From: Cephalotus follicularis
Taxonomy: Eukaryota; Streptophyta; Magnoliopsida; Oxalidales; Cephalotaceae
DNA length: 64,000 nucleotides
Assembly (NCBI GenBank): GCA_001972305.1
Contig: BDDD01000895.1
Coordinates: forward strand, 186,001-250,000
Direction: 5' to 3'
The notes beneath the pieces were generated by a model that ran no database searches, was not told the origin of the DNA, and saw only the letters and a program-made list of their open reading frames with translations. The translations under genes were made by a program, and so were the position numbers. Positions 45,000 to 56,574 of this stretch are shown here, one piece after another (position 1 is the stretch's first letter; every line of letters starts with the position of its first letter).

Positions 45000-47900
45000 A
45001 AGTCTGACAACAGAGGTCAAGGAGGTTCTCGACGCAGAAACTCACGATCAAGGACACATAGCCGAAACAGTCAAAGAATGCAGGTGGATGTGCTTTTTAC
45101 GGTCATCAGAATCATGATGAGACAGAATGCTGGAAGAAGATGGGAAAGTGCTTGAGGTGTGGTTCACAAGATCACATGCTGAATAATTTCCCAATGATGA
45201 GGGATCAAGCACGCGGCCAACAGGGAAGTGTGGGTGCAAGTGGTAGTGTTGCAGCTGCTCAACCGCGGAAGGATACTGAGAAAGGGATTATGAAAGGTAG
45301 GCTCTACACCTTATCTAAAGATGATGTGCCAGAATCTACTACTGTTATGGGAGGTACTATTTATATATCTGGCATACTAGCACATGTATTGATTCACCCT
45401 GGTGTGACGCATTCATTCATTGCATCTGAATTTGCTCGCAAATTACATGGTGTTACAACTAGATTATCTTATGTATTGGAGGTGAGTACTCCTGCGGGTA
45501 CTTGTCTTTTATCTGACACCATAATGAAAGATTGTGAGATCATGGTAGCGGGAATCCAATTATCTATTGACTTGATAGTGTTACCTATCCGGGATTTCGA
45601 TGTGATCTTGGGGATGGACTGGCTGTATGCTCATCATGCTTGTGTTGATTGCTACAACAAGATGATGACATTTTACCTTCATGATGGAAATGAGTGCAAG
45701 TTTATCGGGGAGAAGAATGTTTCTGCTCCGATCATTTCATATACTCGAGCACAGAAGTATCTTAAGCAAGGATGCGAAGGCTATTTGGCGTATGTGATTG
45801 ATCTTACAAAAGGTACGCCCAGTATTGAACAAGTGCCTGTTGTATGTGAATTTCCTGATGTGTTTCAAGACGAACTCACTTCATTGTCACCGGAGAGGGA
45901 CATAGAGTTCAGTATTGAGCTGTTGCCTGGAACTGCTCCTATATCCAGAGCACCGTACCGAATGGCTCCTGCTGAACTGAAGGAGTTGAAGGCTCAATTA
46001 CAGGATTACCTTGACAAGGGCTTTATCAGACCGAGTGTATCACCGTGGGGAGCACCGGTTTTGTTTGCAAAGAAGAAGGATGGATCGATGTTGTTATGCA
46101 TTGACTACAGGCTGCTAAATCAAGTAACGGTGAAGAACAAGTATGCTCTGCCACATATTGAGGATTTGTTCGACCAATTGCAAGGCTCAACTGTATTCTC
46201 CAAACTTGACCTAAGAACAGGTTATCATCAGTTGAGGATCAGAGAGGGTGGTGTGGAGAAGACCGCATTTTGAACTAGATACGGGCATTACGAATTTCTG
46301 ATACTGCTGTTTGGTTTGACAAATGCTCCTGCAGCCTTTATGTGTCTGATGAACAAAGTGTTCCAACCTTATCTTGACCAATTTGTCATTATATTCCTAG
46401 ATGACATCCTGATTTATTCGAAGAGCATTGAGGAACACATGCAGCACTTGAGAATTGTATTGCAGACACTATGAAAGGAACAGCTATACGCCAAATTTAG
46501 CAAGTGCGAATTTTGGCTGGATCATGTGACTTTCCTAGGTCACATTGTTTCGAGTGCAGGATTGTCGGTGGATCCTTCGAAGATAGAGAGTATTGTTGAT
46601 TGGCCCCAACCAAGGAACGTTACTGAGGTCCGTAGTTTCTTGGGATTGGTTGGCTACTACCGAAGATTCATCAAAAGGTTTTCGAAGCTTGCTGCACCTT
46701 TGACACAGTTGACTCAGAAGAAGTCAAGTTTTGTGTGGGATGATTCCTGTGAGGAAAGTTTCCAAGAGTTAAAGAGTCGGCTGATTTCGGCTCCAGTGTT
46801 GGCATTACCTGAGGGTAATGAGGGTTTCACTGTATACACTGATGCTTCTGGGAAAGGATTGGGATGCGTACTTATGCAACATGGCAGGGTGATTGCATAC
46901 GCGTCAAGGAATTTAAAGACGTACGAGGAGAATTATCTCGTACACGATCTTGAGTTGGCAGCCATAGTGTTTGCTTTGCAGAAATGGAGGCACTACCTCT
47001 ATGGTGCTCAGTTTGAGATCTTTACTGACCATAAGAGTTTGAAGTATTTGTTTTCCCAGAAGGAGCTCAACATGAGACAGAGGCGATGGGTGGAATTCTT
47101 TAATGACTACAACAGCAACATTCAATACCACCCGGAAAGGCGAATGTAGTGGCAGATGCGCTGAGTCGCAAGGCAATGATTGCTGGAGCAATGGTTTCAC
47201 AGTGTAAGCTATTGGAGGATTTTCAGAGATGGAATTCGTTCATGGTTTCCCGTGGAGATATAGTGGCAAGTCTGAGAGCACAACCAGAAATTCTGGAGCG
47301 TATTCTAACTGCTCAGTATAGTGATTCTGAGTTATGGAGTATTCGTGAGAACCTAGACGCTGATTCTGAGTTCTCCATACATACTGATGGCATCTTGAGG
47401 TTCAGAGGAAGGATATGTATTCCGAATAACGAGAGCATCAAGAGTGAGCTACTGCAACAAGCTCACAAGTCGAAATACAGTGTTCACCCGGGAAGTTCCA
47501 AGATGTGGCACGACCTGAGAAAGAACTACTGGTGGAGTGGTATGAAACGGGAGATTGCTGAATATGTAGCAAGATGTTTGACATGCCAGAGAGTGAAGGC
47601 TGAACATCAGAAACCTGACTGCTACAATCGTTACCAGTGGTTGAATGGAAATGGGAGCATGTGACCATGGACTTCGTGTCAGGATTGCCGAGGTCACGGA
47701 ATCAGCATGAAGCGGTGTGGGTAGTAGTGGACAGACTTACTAAGTCTGCTCACTTCCTTCCGATGAACATGACGTATTCTATCGAGAAGCTTGCTCAATT
47801 ATATATCTGAGAGATAGTGAGATTCCATGGGGTGTCGGCCAGTATTGTTTGTGACCGAGATGCTAGATTCACTTTAAGGTTCTGGAAGAGGTTCCAATCA

Positions 47901-48710
47901 GCAATGGGGACAACCTTGAACATTAGCACGGCATTCCACCCACAGACTGATGGGCAATCCGAGCGTACTATTCAGACTCTGGAGGATATGTTATGGGCTT
48001 GCATGATTGATTTTGCTGGGAGTTGGGAGGATCATCTAGCACTGATTGAGTTCCCCTACAACAACAGTTTTCACACTAGCATTGGAATGGCTCCCTATGA
48101 AGCTTTGTATGGGAGAAAGTGCAGATCACCTATTTGCTGGGATGAAGTAGGTAAGAGACAAGTGTTGGGACCAGACTTGGTTCAAGAGACCACTGATAAA
48201 GTGGAAATAATCAAGAAGAGTCTGCTAGCTGCACAAAGTCGGCAGAAGAGTTACGATGATAGCAAGAGGAGAAAGCTCGAATTCGGGAAGGGGGATCATG
48301 TTTTCCTGCAGATCTCGCCTTCGAAAGGGATACACCGTTTTGGCCTCAAAGGGAAGTTGACTCCAAGTTATATTGGACCTTACGAGATACTGGAGAGAGT
48401 GGGGGAGGTAGCATATCAGATTGCTCTACCGCCTAGTTTGTCGGATGTGCATAACGTATTTCATGTTTCAATGTTATGGAAATACGTACCCGACCCATCT
48501 CACATTTTGATTTACAACCCTGGATTCATTAGTCCTAGATTGACTTATGAGGAAAGACCGACGAGGATAGTGGACCGAATGGAAAAGGTGCTGAGGAATA
48601 AGACTATTCTTATGGTAAAAGTACTGTGGCATTTTCACGGAGCAGAGGAAGCTACGTGGGAGCGCGAGGACGAAATGATGGAGACATTCCCTCACTTGTT
48701 CGGAATGTAA
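45000..48710 (+). pseudogene. gag-pol: Broken gag-pol of A3, missing the gag N-terminus
   Basis: Similarity to A1 begins in the linker before the gag zinc knuckles. A one-base loss near 45075 shifts the frame there, and the first knuckle has lost a Cys (Tyr instead). Protease reads [10 protein letters not shown], so the catalytic Asp is replaced by His. Reverse transcriptase keeps FLDDIL (46393-46410). Stops are at 46271, 46472 and 47808. Frameshifts are at about 47133 (one base) and about 47620 (four bases lost). RNase H, the integrase zinc domain, the DDE core ([30 protein letters not shown]) and a long C-terminus ending in [19 protein letters not shown] are present. Unlike A1 it keeps the whole integrase region. 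Confidence 0.93.
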
Positions 48711-48738
48711 GGGCTAAATTCGAGGATGAATTTTCTTT

Positions 48739-48751
48739 AAAGAGGGGGGAA
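48739..48751 (+). other. Polypurine tract of A3
   Basis: AAAGAGGGGGGAA directly precedes the 3' LTR start TGTAATAACC at 48752. Confidence 0.9.
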
Positions 48752-50450
48752 TGTAATAACCGTAACTTCAGTTCATGTATTTTTTACGCAACGATGAATA
48801 AAATATACCTTTTGAGATATTATGTTGGTTACCTTTTGAATAGAATGATGTTGGAATAAAATTCTTAGATAAAATCTAAAGAAATAATTTCTGGTGCCAA
48901 ACCGCCGACGCCTAATGTCTTACCATCGACGCTTTAAGCCCTGACAAGTGCACAAAACGCACAGTTGAAGGCTGAGTTAAGATGCACAAACCGTCGACAC
49001 CAGACAGCAGACCGTCGACGCTTTGCGCGGTGTCAGGAATGTGACACAGGCCTGTTAGAACAGAGCAGCGGCGCCAAATGGTTTTCCTTGCAAGCTAAAT
49101 GCCCGGACACGTGTCAATCATGCAAGGAAACGTTACCAGTTGTTGATAATGCAGACTAAGGTGTCTTGCATGTATTCTCTAACCTGCAAAACAGAGCAGA
49201 AAAGGGTAAGAGAAAACAAGGAGAGAATGCATGCATGAGGGAGAGAGAAATGTGCATTAAAAGTTAAACCAACTGTGGAATGGAAGGCTCGAATTTGAGC
49301 ACTTATATCAGCTGATACTTCAGCCATTTGAGTGTTGAAAAACACTAAGGAAGAGGAGAATTGCTGGAGAATTGTGGAAGCTTGCATTTGAGGATTGGAG
49401 AGTTCAAGAGACTTGGAAGCCTTGATCTTTCCTGGTAAGCTTCTAAATCTTGGATTATGGTTGAAGTTGTAGGTTAACAGTAGTACGTACTGCTTGCATT
49501 CCTACTGCACATAATGTTAAACTTAGAAATGGTAACGAAAGGGGTTAAGTGTGAAAGTAAAATTAAGAATTGTTATGTCATTCAAGAGAAAGGAAATTGA
49601 GGAATTGATTATAGCCTCTAATTCGATTTCTTGAAGTTATCATGATTAGATAACTGAATAAACTTACTGGTATTGATTTATAGACCTGTAAACATGCGAT
49701 TGTTCAGGCTAATTACTGCAATTTGGAAGATTAAATCGGAGTGAAGAACTTTGGACATAAAGTGAAAGGCAAATCCGTTTTGGCTTTGGGATAGCAATTG
49801 AGGTTGGGGATTTTGACATGTTTTTGAATATATAACATGTATAATGTGTAGTGATGGTCAATACTTGATTGCATGTGAATTGGATTGAGTTTGGGTTGAT
49901 TTTGTGCATCCCCTGTTTTGTAATTGCTCCTGGAATTCGTATGAATGCCAGAAGCGTCGACGCTTACACAGAAACTGTCGACGCTTTGGTTCGTGAATGG
50001 CACATTAAGGCCTAGAATGTCGACGCTTAGGTTGTGTAGTGTCAACGCTTAGTCATAAACCATCGACGCTTACACAGAAACTGTCGACGTTTTAGAACAG
50101 TAATTATAGAAATGTGCAAACGGATCGATTGAATTGATTATGATTGTAATTACCCTTGAACGGCTATATTATAGCTGCCATTGCTGTTATTGCTACTGTT
50201 ATATATATGTATTCCCGGATTTTACCCAATTTGATGCTCCAAGCATAAATAATGATTTTTACAACGGATTCTAATAGAAAATCTTATTGTTATACAATTA
50301 CTATTTTCCTCTTAGAGGTATTGCTACTGTTTTGTTCTCCAAGAGAACCACTACCGAAATGTTACTGTTCCTCCAAATGTGAGTTGCACAGTCATTGAAT
50401 TGTTATATGTTTCTAAATGAAAACAACTACTATATTGCATATTATATACC
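48752..50450 (+). mobile_element. Truncated 3' LTR of A3
   Basis: It is collinear with 43696-44998 and then extends further into the LTR interior, including a longer GCGTCGACGCTT array (49954-50090). Landmarks are the hairpin at 49331-49346 and the donor at 49435. Similarity to A4 ends at about 50450. The conserved acceptor-like block and the LTR end are missing. Confidence 0.85.
49954..50090 (+). repeat. GCGTCGACGCTT array 2, A3 3' LTR
   Basis: Six motifs have core spacings of 21, 42, 22, 21 and 21 bp. The first is a perfect palindrome GCGTCGACGC. One copy has drifted to GTCAACGC. Confidence 0.88.
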
Positions 50451-50685
50451 ATCCGATATCCACACATCGATAATCTTCATAACTCATATATCAACCTTTA
50501 GATTTATAAATTTATGAATGAGCACCATAAACAGTATGATCTTGAAGTAAATAACAGTTTTCTCTGCTAGAAAGTATAAATACTAATCTGCCATCTCATA
50601 GTGGCAAAAATGGATCCACAATACACATGCTATGCCGGAACCATCCATCAATAGAAATATAAGTTCCACCAGAAATGTACATCGG
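50451..50685. other. Unassigned AT-rich stretch between A3 and the S ORF
   Basis: I recognise no element end, repeat or frame here. TGCTAGAAAG at about 50567 also occurs at 12629 just before D1. This may mark duplicated or resumed S sequence, but the match is too short to rely on. Confidence 0.35.
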
Positions 50686-50953
50686 CAATCAATGCTCCTT
50701 TCTATGTAGAATTGTAGGATTCTCTTTTACTTCTGAAGATAGATTTAAGTTAGAGCAATGGTTTGAGACATTAGGTTGGAAATATTATTTTACAATCAAT
50801 GCTCCTTTCTATGTAGAATATGTTAAAGAGTTTTATAGCAATCTTACTAATGTTGGAGATAGTTGTGATTCTCTGGAGCTTAAGTCTAAGGTTAATAAAA
50901 CTATTATTAAGTTTGACGATAAAGTTTTAGGCAATATCTTGAATGTACCTGCT
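50686..50953 (+). pseudogene. S-element 'plant transposon protein' ORF, middle part
   Basis: The frame contains FETLGWKYYFTINAPF and VKEFYSNLTN, then IIKFDDKVLGNILNVPA, where solo LTR K interrupts it. These are motifs of the 'putative plant transposon protein' domain (Pfam Transposase_32), which is common as an unassigned ORF next to plant LTR elements; its function is unknown. A 27-bp stretch (50686-50712) is repeated at 50793-50819; only the second is in the protein frame, so the first marks a small duplication. Confidence 0.75.
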
Positions 50954-53776
50954 TGTCACACCCCGTTTTTGATAAACGACATTTAAGTGGTAGCAATAAA
51001 CCTAAAATCCAGTCTATACAAATTTATGGGGAAATTTAAAACTTTACAAACGGGTTATACACTTGCGGAAGCATTCAGAAAATGGGCCGTATAAATAACG
51101 CAACACGCATCCCATACTACGTGTCACAACAAAATAACATCTTGTTAACTGGTTTCAAAACGGAGCGTGAATACAAACTTCATTAAAACATAAATCTCCC
51201 CCATAGAGAAATTATATCAGTATTTATCCAAAACTCAACCATTGATTCAAATCCTTAGTACAATTATCCAATGAAACAATGTACAAATTAACATCCTCTC
51301 CAAACATGAGCAGGATTATCACAATATCAAAATAACTTAAGCAACATTCAAGATAGCAGCTCCCCAAACAGCCTCAACAGCACTTGTCCGATTGCCTCAG
51401 TCAATCTGAAATAGTAGGGGGTTAGCCTTTGTCCTCACTCGCCTAAGTATAAATACATTTTTGGGATCAATATAAAGGATTACACATATTTAACAATATA
51501 TAATCATATATGTGCATATCCATAGTACCTAATAGTTTGCAACCATTCCAATGGCTACAACCAGACAATCCATTTTTTCTCAGGTCACTGAGGACCCATC
51601 AAACACAATTCAGATGGATGCGTACACACCATGATTAGCACCCGGTCACATTACACACATGTGATTAGTAACCCAATTACATTACACACAGTGATTAGTA
51701 ATCATCTTATAAGGGAGTCTCAACTATTTACACGTCGTGGTTTATAGTCACAATGAGAAACCCTAACTACTTTACACACGGTGATTAGTAGCAACATATG
51801 TGAAACCCCCAGTTACTTTACACACCATGATTAGTAACCTATGGAATTCCCATCACAATCCATTTCCAAGTAAATTATGGTTTATAACATACTTGACAAT
51901 ATTACATTTATTTAAAATGTATAACTAGTCATTTTGCACAGCATTTAATCCTTCAAAAATACTTATTTTCGTATACATAATTTCAATCATTTGAAATCAT
52001 TTTTACAATCCTTTTGGAAAATATACATTTCCATACAACAATCATATACACATTTAACATGAAGAATATTTTGGAAGTCATGCAGTATCTCAAACAATAG
52101 TTCAATTCACAATAGTGTACAATGCAAACATATGCTCAGATGCACCAAGGCTCAAACCGGGCTCAACGGGTGTTATCTAAGCTAAAATCTCCACCCAGCA
52201 GCTTAAGGCGTCGATCCATTTCATTGGCATTGACGTTCAATTCCAATGTCAGCGCTTATAATAGTGTGAAACGCGTCGATGTTCTTCATAGGCGTCGACG
52301 CTTACAAGGCCAAGACCCTTGAGTGCCGACGTTATCACGAATGCGTCGATGCTTAAGGTAGGAACCTTAACACATCGTCGCTTCATGCGTTACAAACCCA
52401 AGAGCAGCAACCACATGTGTGAATCCTTTTTATTGGCGTCGACGTTCAAGTGATATCAGAAGATATCACTTCCCAGTCTCGATTCCAAGGGGAAATCCAA
52501 CCCCCAAACTCACATGCAATCCCCGAAACCTCCCTTACAGGTGTAGTATGCTCAACAGGTTATCCATATGTAACTGGATCATCAAACCATCATCAATTCA
52601 TGCAGTTAGCAAATTGAACATCACAGTCCTGCAAATGTTCTATAGAGGTGTCGACGTCTTTTTTTTAAGCGTCGACGTCTAATAGCCTGGAACATTGTCT
52701 TTTCTATTCAACATGCAAAACAGGGGTATTCAACCCAAATATACATGCAATCTAACATGATATCCATCCAGAAATCAACATACATCAGTAGTTACAAGTC
52801 AGACATGTTATAACATCAATCCAAGAACCAATCCAACTCAAGGCAGGCATGTAATTCATGCATTTCACCAATGACCATTCAATATGATTGAACTCAAAAC
52901 TTTCATGTATACAAAAACCCCTACATCTTTGTTCCAAGTTAGGAACTAGAATGTCCTCCTATTTAAGTCCTAGAACCGGCCACAGTAGCTCCACTCCTTG
53001 TCCAGCAACTGCAAGCCTCAAATTCCCAGCTCAAAGGTTCAACAATGGTGGAAGTGTTTATCTCTCCTCACTTCCTTTCTTTTCCATGATCTCACTCATG
53101 TGTTTAGTCAAGCCAGGGATGAATAGGGGAACATTTATGCCATGGAAATCTCTCTTTCCACTCACTAGTCCCGTTGCATGTACCCTTTCCCGTGTCCTCC
53201 TCCTTCACTTACTGTTTTTTTGTCCCTTTTATCTTCATTTTTGCAGGCTGCAGGTCATGGGGATTCAGCCCCCTTGCATGTCAAAGGTTGAGGACAAGTT
53301 TTGGTGCATGTCTGGCATCGGGCCGCATGCCCAACACATTGCATTTGGTTCCCCAAGATGCCTGCAAAGTGTTCTTGCTTTGCTCTCCTCGCACGTTAAT
53401 ATGTCAGTGCATAACGTGTCTGAGATTCGGCGTTACGCATCGACGTTTTCTTTAGACGTTGATGTCTTTTCCTTTTTCATGCGAGGGAATAGATGTTCTT
53501 GCCCGCATCAACGTGCATGTGCATGCACTTACGTGAACCATTTTGTATCGAAGGCGTCGATGCTTTCAATAGGCGTCGACCCGTTTTGCCCAAAACGGTG
53601 TCATTTCACTTCAATTTGTACTTTAACATTTCTTTTATATTCCTCTCTCGAAATCAACATATTTAGAGTTTGGAAAACATCATCAAGGTCGGGAATCCCG
53701 CCATTCTCATTAATTCCATAATAAGATTTCAATAAAAATTGAAATATCACATTGTGCGAAAATCTCGGGCGTTACA
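50954..53776 (-). mobile_element. Solo LTR K (2.8 kb) with CTGCT target duplication
   Basis: The plus strand starts TGTCACACCCCG and ends GGGCGTTACA, flanked by CTGCT at 50949-50953 and 53777-53781. It splits the S ORF. Its sense 3' half matches B and A (block at 51414-51448; GTAGTATGGGATGCGTG near 51104-51120). GTCGAC/GTCGAT motifs lie at 52207-52380, 52436-52450, 52648-52682 and 53430-53585. A 277-codon open frame on the plus strand (52888-53721) runs antisense to the LTR and has no domain or codon signal I trust. Confidence 0.93.
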
Positions 53777-54609
53777 CTGCTGTTGGACCAAAGATTTTTT
53801 AGATAATGAAATGGCCAGAGGATTTAGAATTAGTGCTTGAGAATTGTCTTAAGGTGTTCTACCCTAATGAAAATGTTTTTGGTGGTATGGCTTAGCCAAC
53901 CAATCTCCTTGGTGTTGAGCATATGCTACTCCACCACATAACTGCCACTCACATTCTTCCTACTTCCGGTGGGCACGAAAAGTTGAGTTATCAAGACTTG
54001 TATATTATGTGGCACATTGTGAATGGAAAACCCTTAAATCTCCCACATCTTATTATAAAGAATATGATTAGAGCAACTTCCAAAGTTGAAGGTGCATTAC
54101 CATATGGAATGGTAATCAACAAGATTCTCTCTCACTTTGGGATAGTGTTTGGAAATGAGGTAGCATCTAGGATAGATGTAGGAGACATCTACAATGCCTG
54201 TTCTTTGAAGAGAATGGGATGGAAGAGAGTATTTGATGTTGATTAGGGTGTTATGTGGCTGCCAAAGGAAGGAGGAAGAAAAAAGAGAAGAATAGAAGGT
54301 GATGGTGTTGAGGAGCAAGGAGAATCTCAAAGACCAAAGCAAACCCCTGCACCACAGATGCAGCAAAGTCAAGTAAGCAACAGCAACAGCTTTTCATTAT
54401 CCATGGAGATTTTTATGGCTGAAATGAGGAAATTGAATATCAAGATGGATAATATGCGAGAAGAGTTTCTAGACCTTTTTGACGATCAGCAAAGGCGTCA
54501 AAGGAGACTTGAAAAGAAGCTTATTGCCAAAGTAGTTATTGAAGCTGCTGACATCTCCTCATTGGAAGAAGAAGAATCAGAAGAAGGAGGAAATCATGTG
54601 AAGACGTGA
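53777..54609 (+). pseudogene. S-element 'plant transposon protein' ORF, C-terminal part
   Basis: Right after the second CTGCT the frame resumes. It continues through LLHHITATHILPTSGGHEKL, QDLYIMWHIVNGKPLNLPHL and GALPYGMVINKILSHFGI, strongly conserved motifs of the Transposase_32-type domain. Stops at about 53801, 53893 and 54243 break it. Downstream, a Lys/Arg-rich RKKRRI, a Gln-rich segment and a charged coiled-coil-like tail ending in an acidic EEEESEE run lead to the stop at 54607-54609. The position before multiple polypurine tracts is that of the third (envelope-like) ORF in some Sireviruses. No membrane segment is visible. Confidence 0.8.
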
Positions 54610-55001
54610 TTCATACATCATTACTGTATTTTTTTTGTATTAAACTTTTGATTTGTATTTGTTTTAAACTTTTGATCTGTTTTAAACTTTTTGATTTATA
54701 ATCAAACTTAAGCTTTTTGGATGAATGCATTGGTAATTTCAATTTCTATGCAATGAAATTCTTATGATGATTGTGTTTTTATGTGTTTGTGATATGTGAT
54801 ATTTACTGTTTATCTCCTTGAATCAATTGAAGTATTGTGTTCGTGAATTGATTTATTCAGGGGGATATTGATTGTTGTTTGTGATTTTCATATTCTTATT
54901 GATATTTGTTGTTTTCGTTTGGTATAGTGAGATTAAATCTTGTTAATTGAATTTTTAATGTAGAGGGAGTTGTAACTCCTTAGCCTTTTTTGATGATTTC
55001 C

Positions 55002-55311
55002 AAAAAGGGGGGGGTAATTAAAAGGCTAGATATATATGATTGTGTTAAGCTAGATGTGTATGTATAACATGTGTATGTATAACATATCTTTTGTAAAATT
55101 TGAGCATTAAAGAATGAATATCCTATTAAGGGGGAGAATTTGTTTTTAAATAAATGCTTAATGTTTTGGTATGATGAGTATAATGTGGTATCATGCCTAA
55201 ATTGCCTAAGTTAAGACAGAATTTATGTTAAGGGAGTTTGTGTTTTTATGGGAATTGAGGTTTTTATGCCTTTTTATTGTGTATGTTTTGTCATCATCAA
55301 AAAGGGGGAGA
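55002..55311 (+). other. Multiple polypurine tracts of a Sirevirus-type element
   Basis: Three tracts lie at 55002-55014 (AAAAAGGGGGGGG), 55128-55137 (AAGGGGGAGA) and 55299-55311 (AAAAAGGGGGAGA, followed by TTGT). Only the last adjoins an LTR start. Repeated tracts before the 3' LTR are a known feature of Sireviruses. Confidence 0.8.
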
Positions 55312-55454
55312 TTGTTGACATTTAGGTGTTACAATCTTAGTTTTGATGATAACAAAGAACCTAACATGTTTGTTAATGTGAAGGAATGCTTAAATAAACA
55401 TACAAGTAAAGTAGTAAGTGCAAAACAAGCATATTGTGCAGATCAGTCATATTG

Positions 55455-55922
55455 GCGTCTACGCCTATATCTTTGGCATCAACGTGCTGGGCTTGAGTAT
55501 AACTTCTAGGCTTTGGATGATGATCTTCGTCAATGCCTTGAATGATTCTCATCGATGCGCTGGGAATTGCATTATTGGCATGAACGCCATGCTGAAGACG
55601 ACAACGTCAAAATGTGCAAAATTGGACTGTAGCTTTGGACGTTAACGTGAAGACTTTTAGGCGTCAACACCTATGAGGAAGACGTCAACATCATATTTTA
55701 GAGGTCAACGCAAAAGAAAGAAAATATCAGACTATGACTTGAACGTTAACGCATAGAGAGAATATTGACGCTCACAAATGACATCCGTGTCAACGCCATA
55801 CATATGCGTCAACGTAAATAAAGCGAAAACAAGACAGAAGCTTATGGTGTCAACGCAAAGAGCTAAAGGTGTCAACGTATAAGGATATAGACGTCAACGC
55901 CATGCGTACATGTCAATGCCAA
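55455..55922 (+). repeat. GCGTCAACGC-type motif array, S LTR
   Basis: More than fifteen copies of (G/A)CGTCAACGC and variants (ATCAACGT, ACGTTAACGT, GTCAACAC) occur. Counted spacings include 21, 22, 29, 22, 21, 20, 22, 22 and 19 bp. The array lies upstream of the TATA box. Confidence 0.8.
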
Positions 55923-56047
55923 AGACAGCCAGACAGAAAATCTACAAGAACTGAAGGTGCTAAAATGGTGAAGACTTACCATTCTTGATTCAAACGGCTC
56001 TTTGACAATTTTCTTGATGATAGCAACGTTCATATACAACAGAAGGC

Positions 56048-56055
56048 TATAAATA
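56048..56055 (+). promoter_or_regulatory. TATA box of the S LTR
   Basis: TATAAATA followed by GAGGC, downstream of the motif array and before an AT-rich leader. Typical of copia LTR promoters. Confidence 0.6.
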
Positions 56056-56574
56056 GAGGCTAAATCATCAAGAAAAACATCAAGCAATCTGCAAGTGAAT
56101 TAGCATACAAACTTTCATATTTTTCTAAGAGCTTGTGTTCTATTATTGAGCTATATCTTTCTGATATTGTTTTCTGAGTTGTATCTTCAAATCCAACCTT
56201 TTAGAGGTGACAGAAAACACAAACACAACACTAAAAATATTGTTGTATAACAAGGTCATTAGTACCTACTTTCTGAGTTAGGATTTAGCTCGCAAAAAAT
56301 CCGAGTTAGGATTCAACTTGTAAAAATCCAGAAGTTTGATTATGATCAGGGGATTACAATCTTAGTGGAACCTCAAGTGTGGATTGGGAGAGTGGACGTA
56401 GGCATTATTGGCCGAACCACTATACATTGTTCGCAGCTCTCTTTCTCTTACTCTTTTATTTAATTGTAACTTATTTTATTGCTTATAATTGTTTAAGAGT
56501 AATTTGCTAGGTTGCTACTTGTGGACCTACATATTTGGATCCAATTATGTTTATCACCTGAGTGTGATTTTGTA

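Larger units (their letters stand above)
43696..50450 (+). mobile_element. Gypsy element A3 (family A), both LTRs truncated
   Basis: Order: 5' LTR 43696-44998 (cut internally), gag-pol from about 45000 to 48710, polypurine tract 48739-48751, 3' LTR from 48752, which stops matching family A at about 50450. Primer site and N-terminal gag are deleted. The shared parts of the two LTRs are close to identical, with scattered mismatches, so this is one of the younger insertions. The right edge is uncertain and no TSD could be matched (left flank ACTAT). Confidence 0.85.
55313..56570 (+). mobile_element. 3' LTR of Sirevirus-type element S
   Basis: It starts TGTTGACATTTAGG just after the polypurine tract. 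It is filled with GTCAACGC / GTTAACG / GTCAACAC motifs (about 55455-55920), many 19-22 bp apart. TATAAATA at 56048-56055 is a classical TATA box. The end is not defined: gypsy F LTR sequence takes over at about 56575. No 5' LTR is in the window. Confidence 0.75.

Noticed and set aside
52888..53721. 277-codon plus-strand open frame
   Set aside because: It lies antisense within solo LTR K, has no recognisable domain, and the palindrome array and non-coding LTR landmarks run through it. A chance frame.
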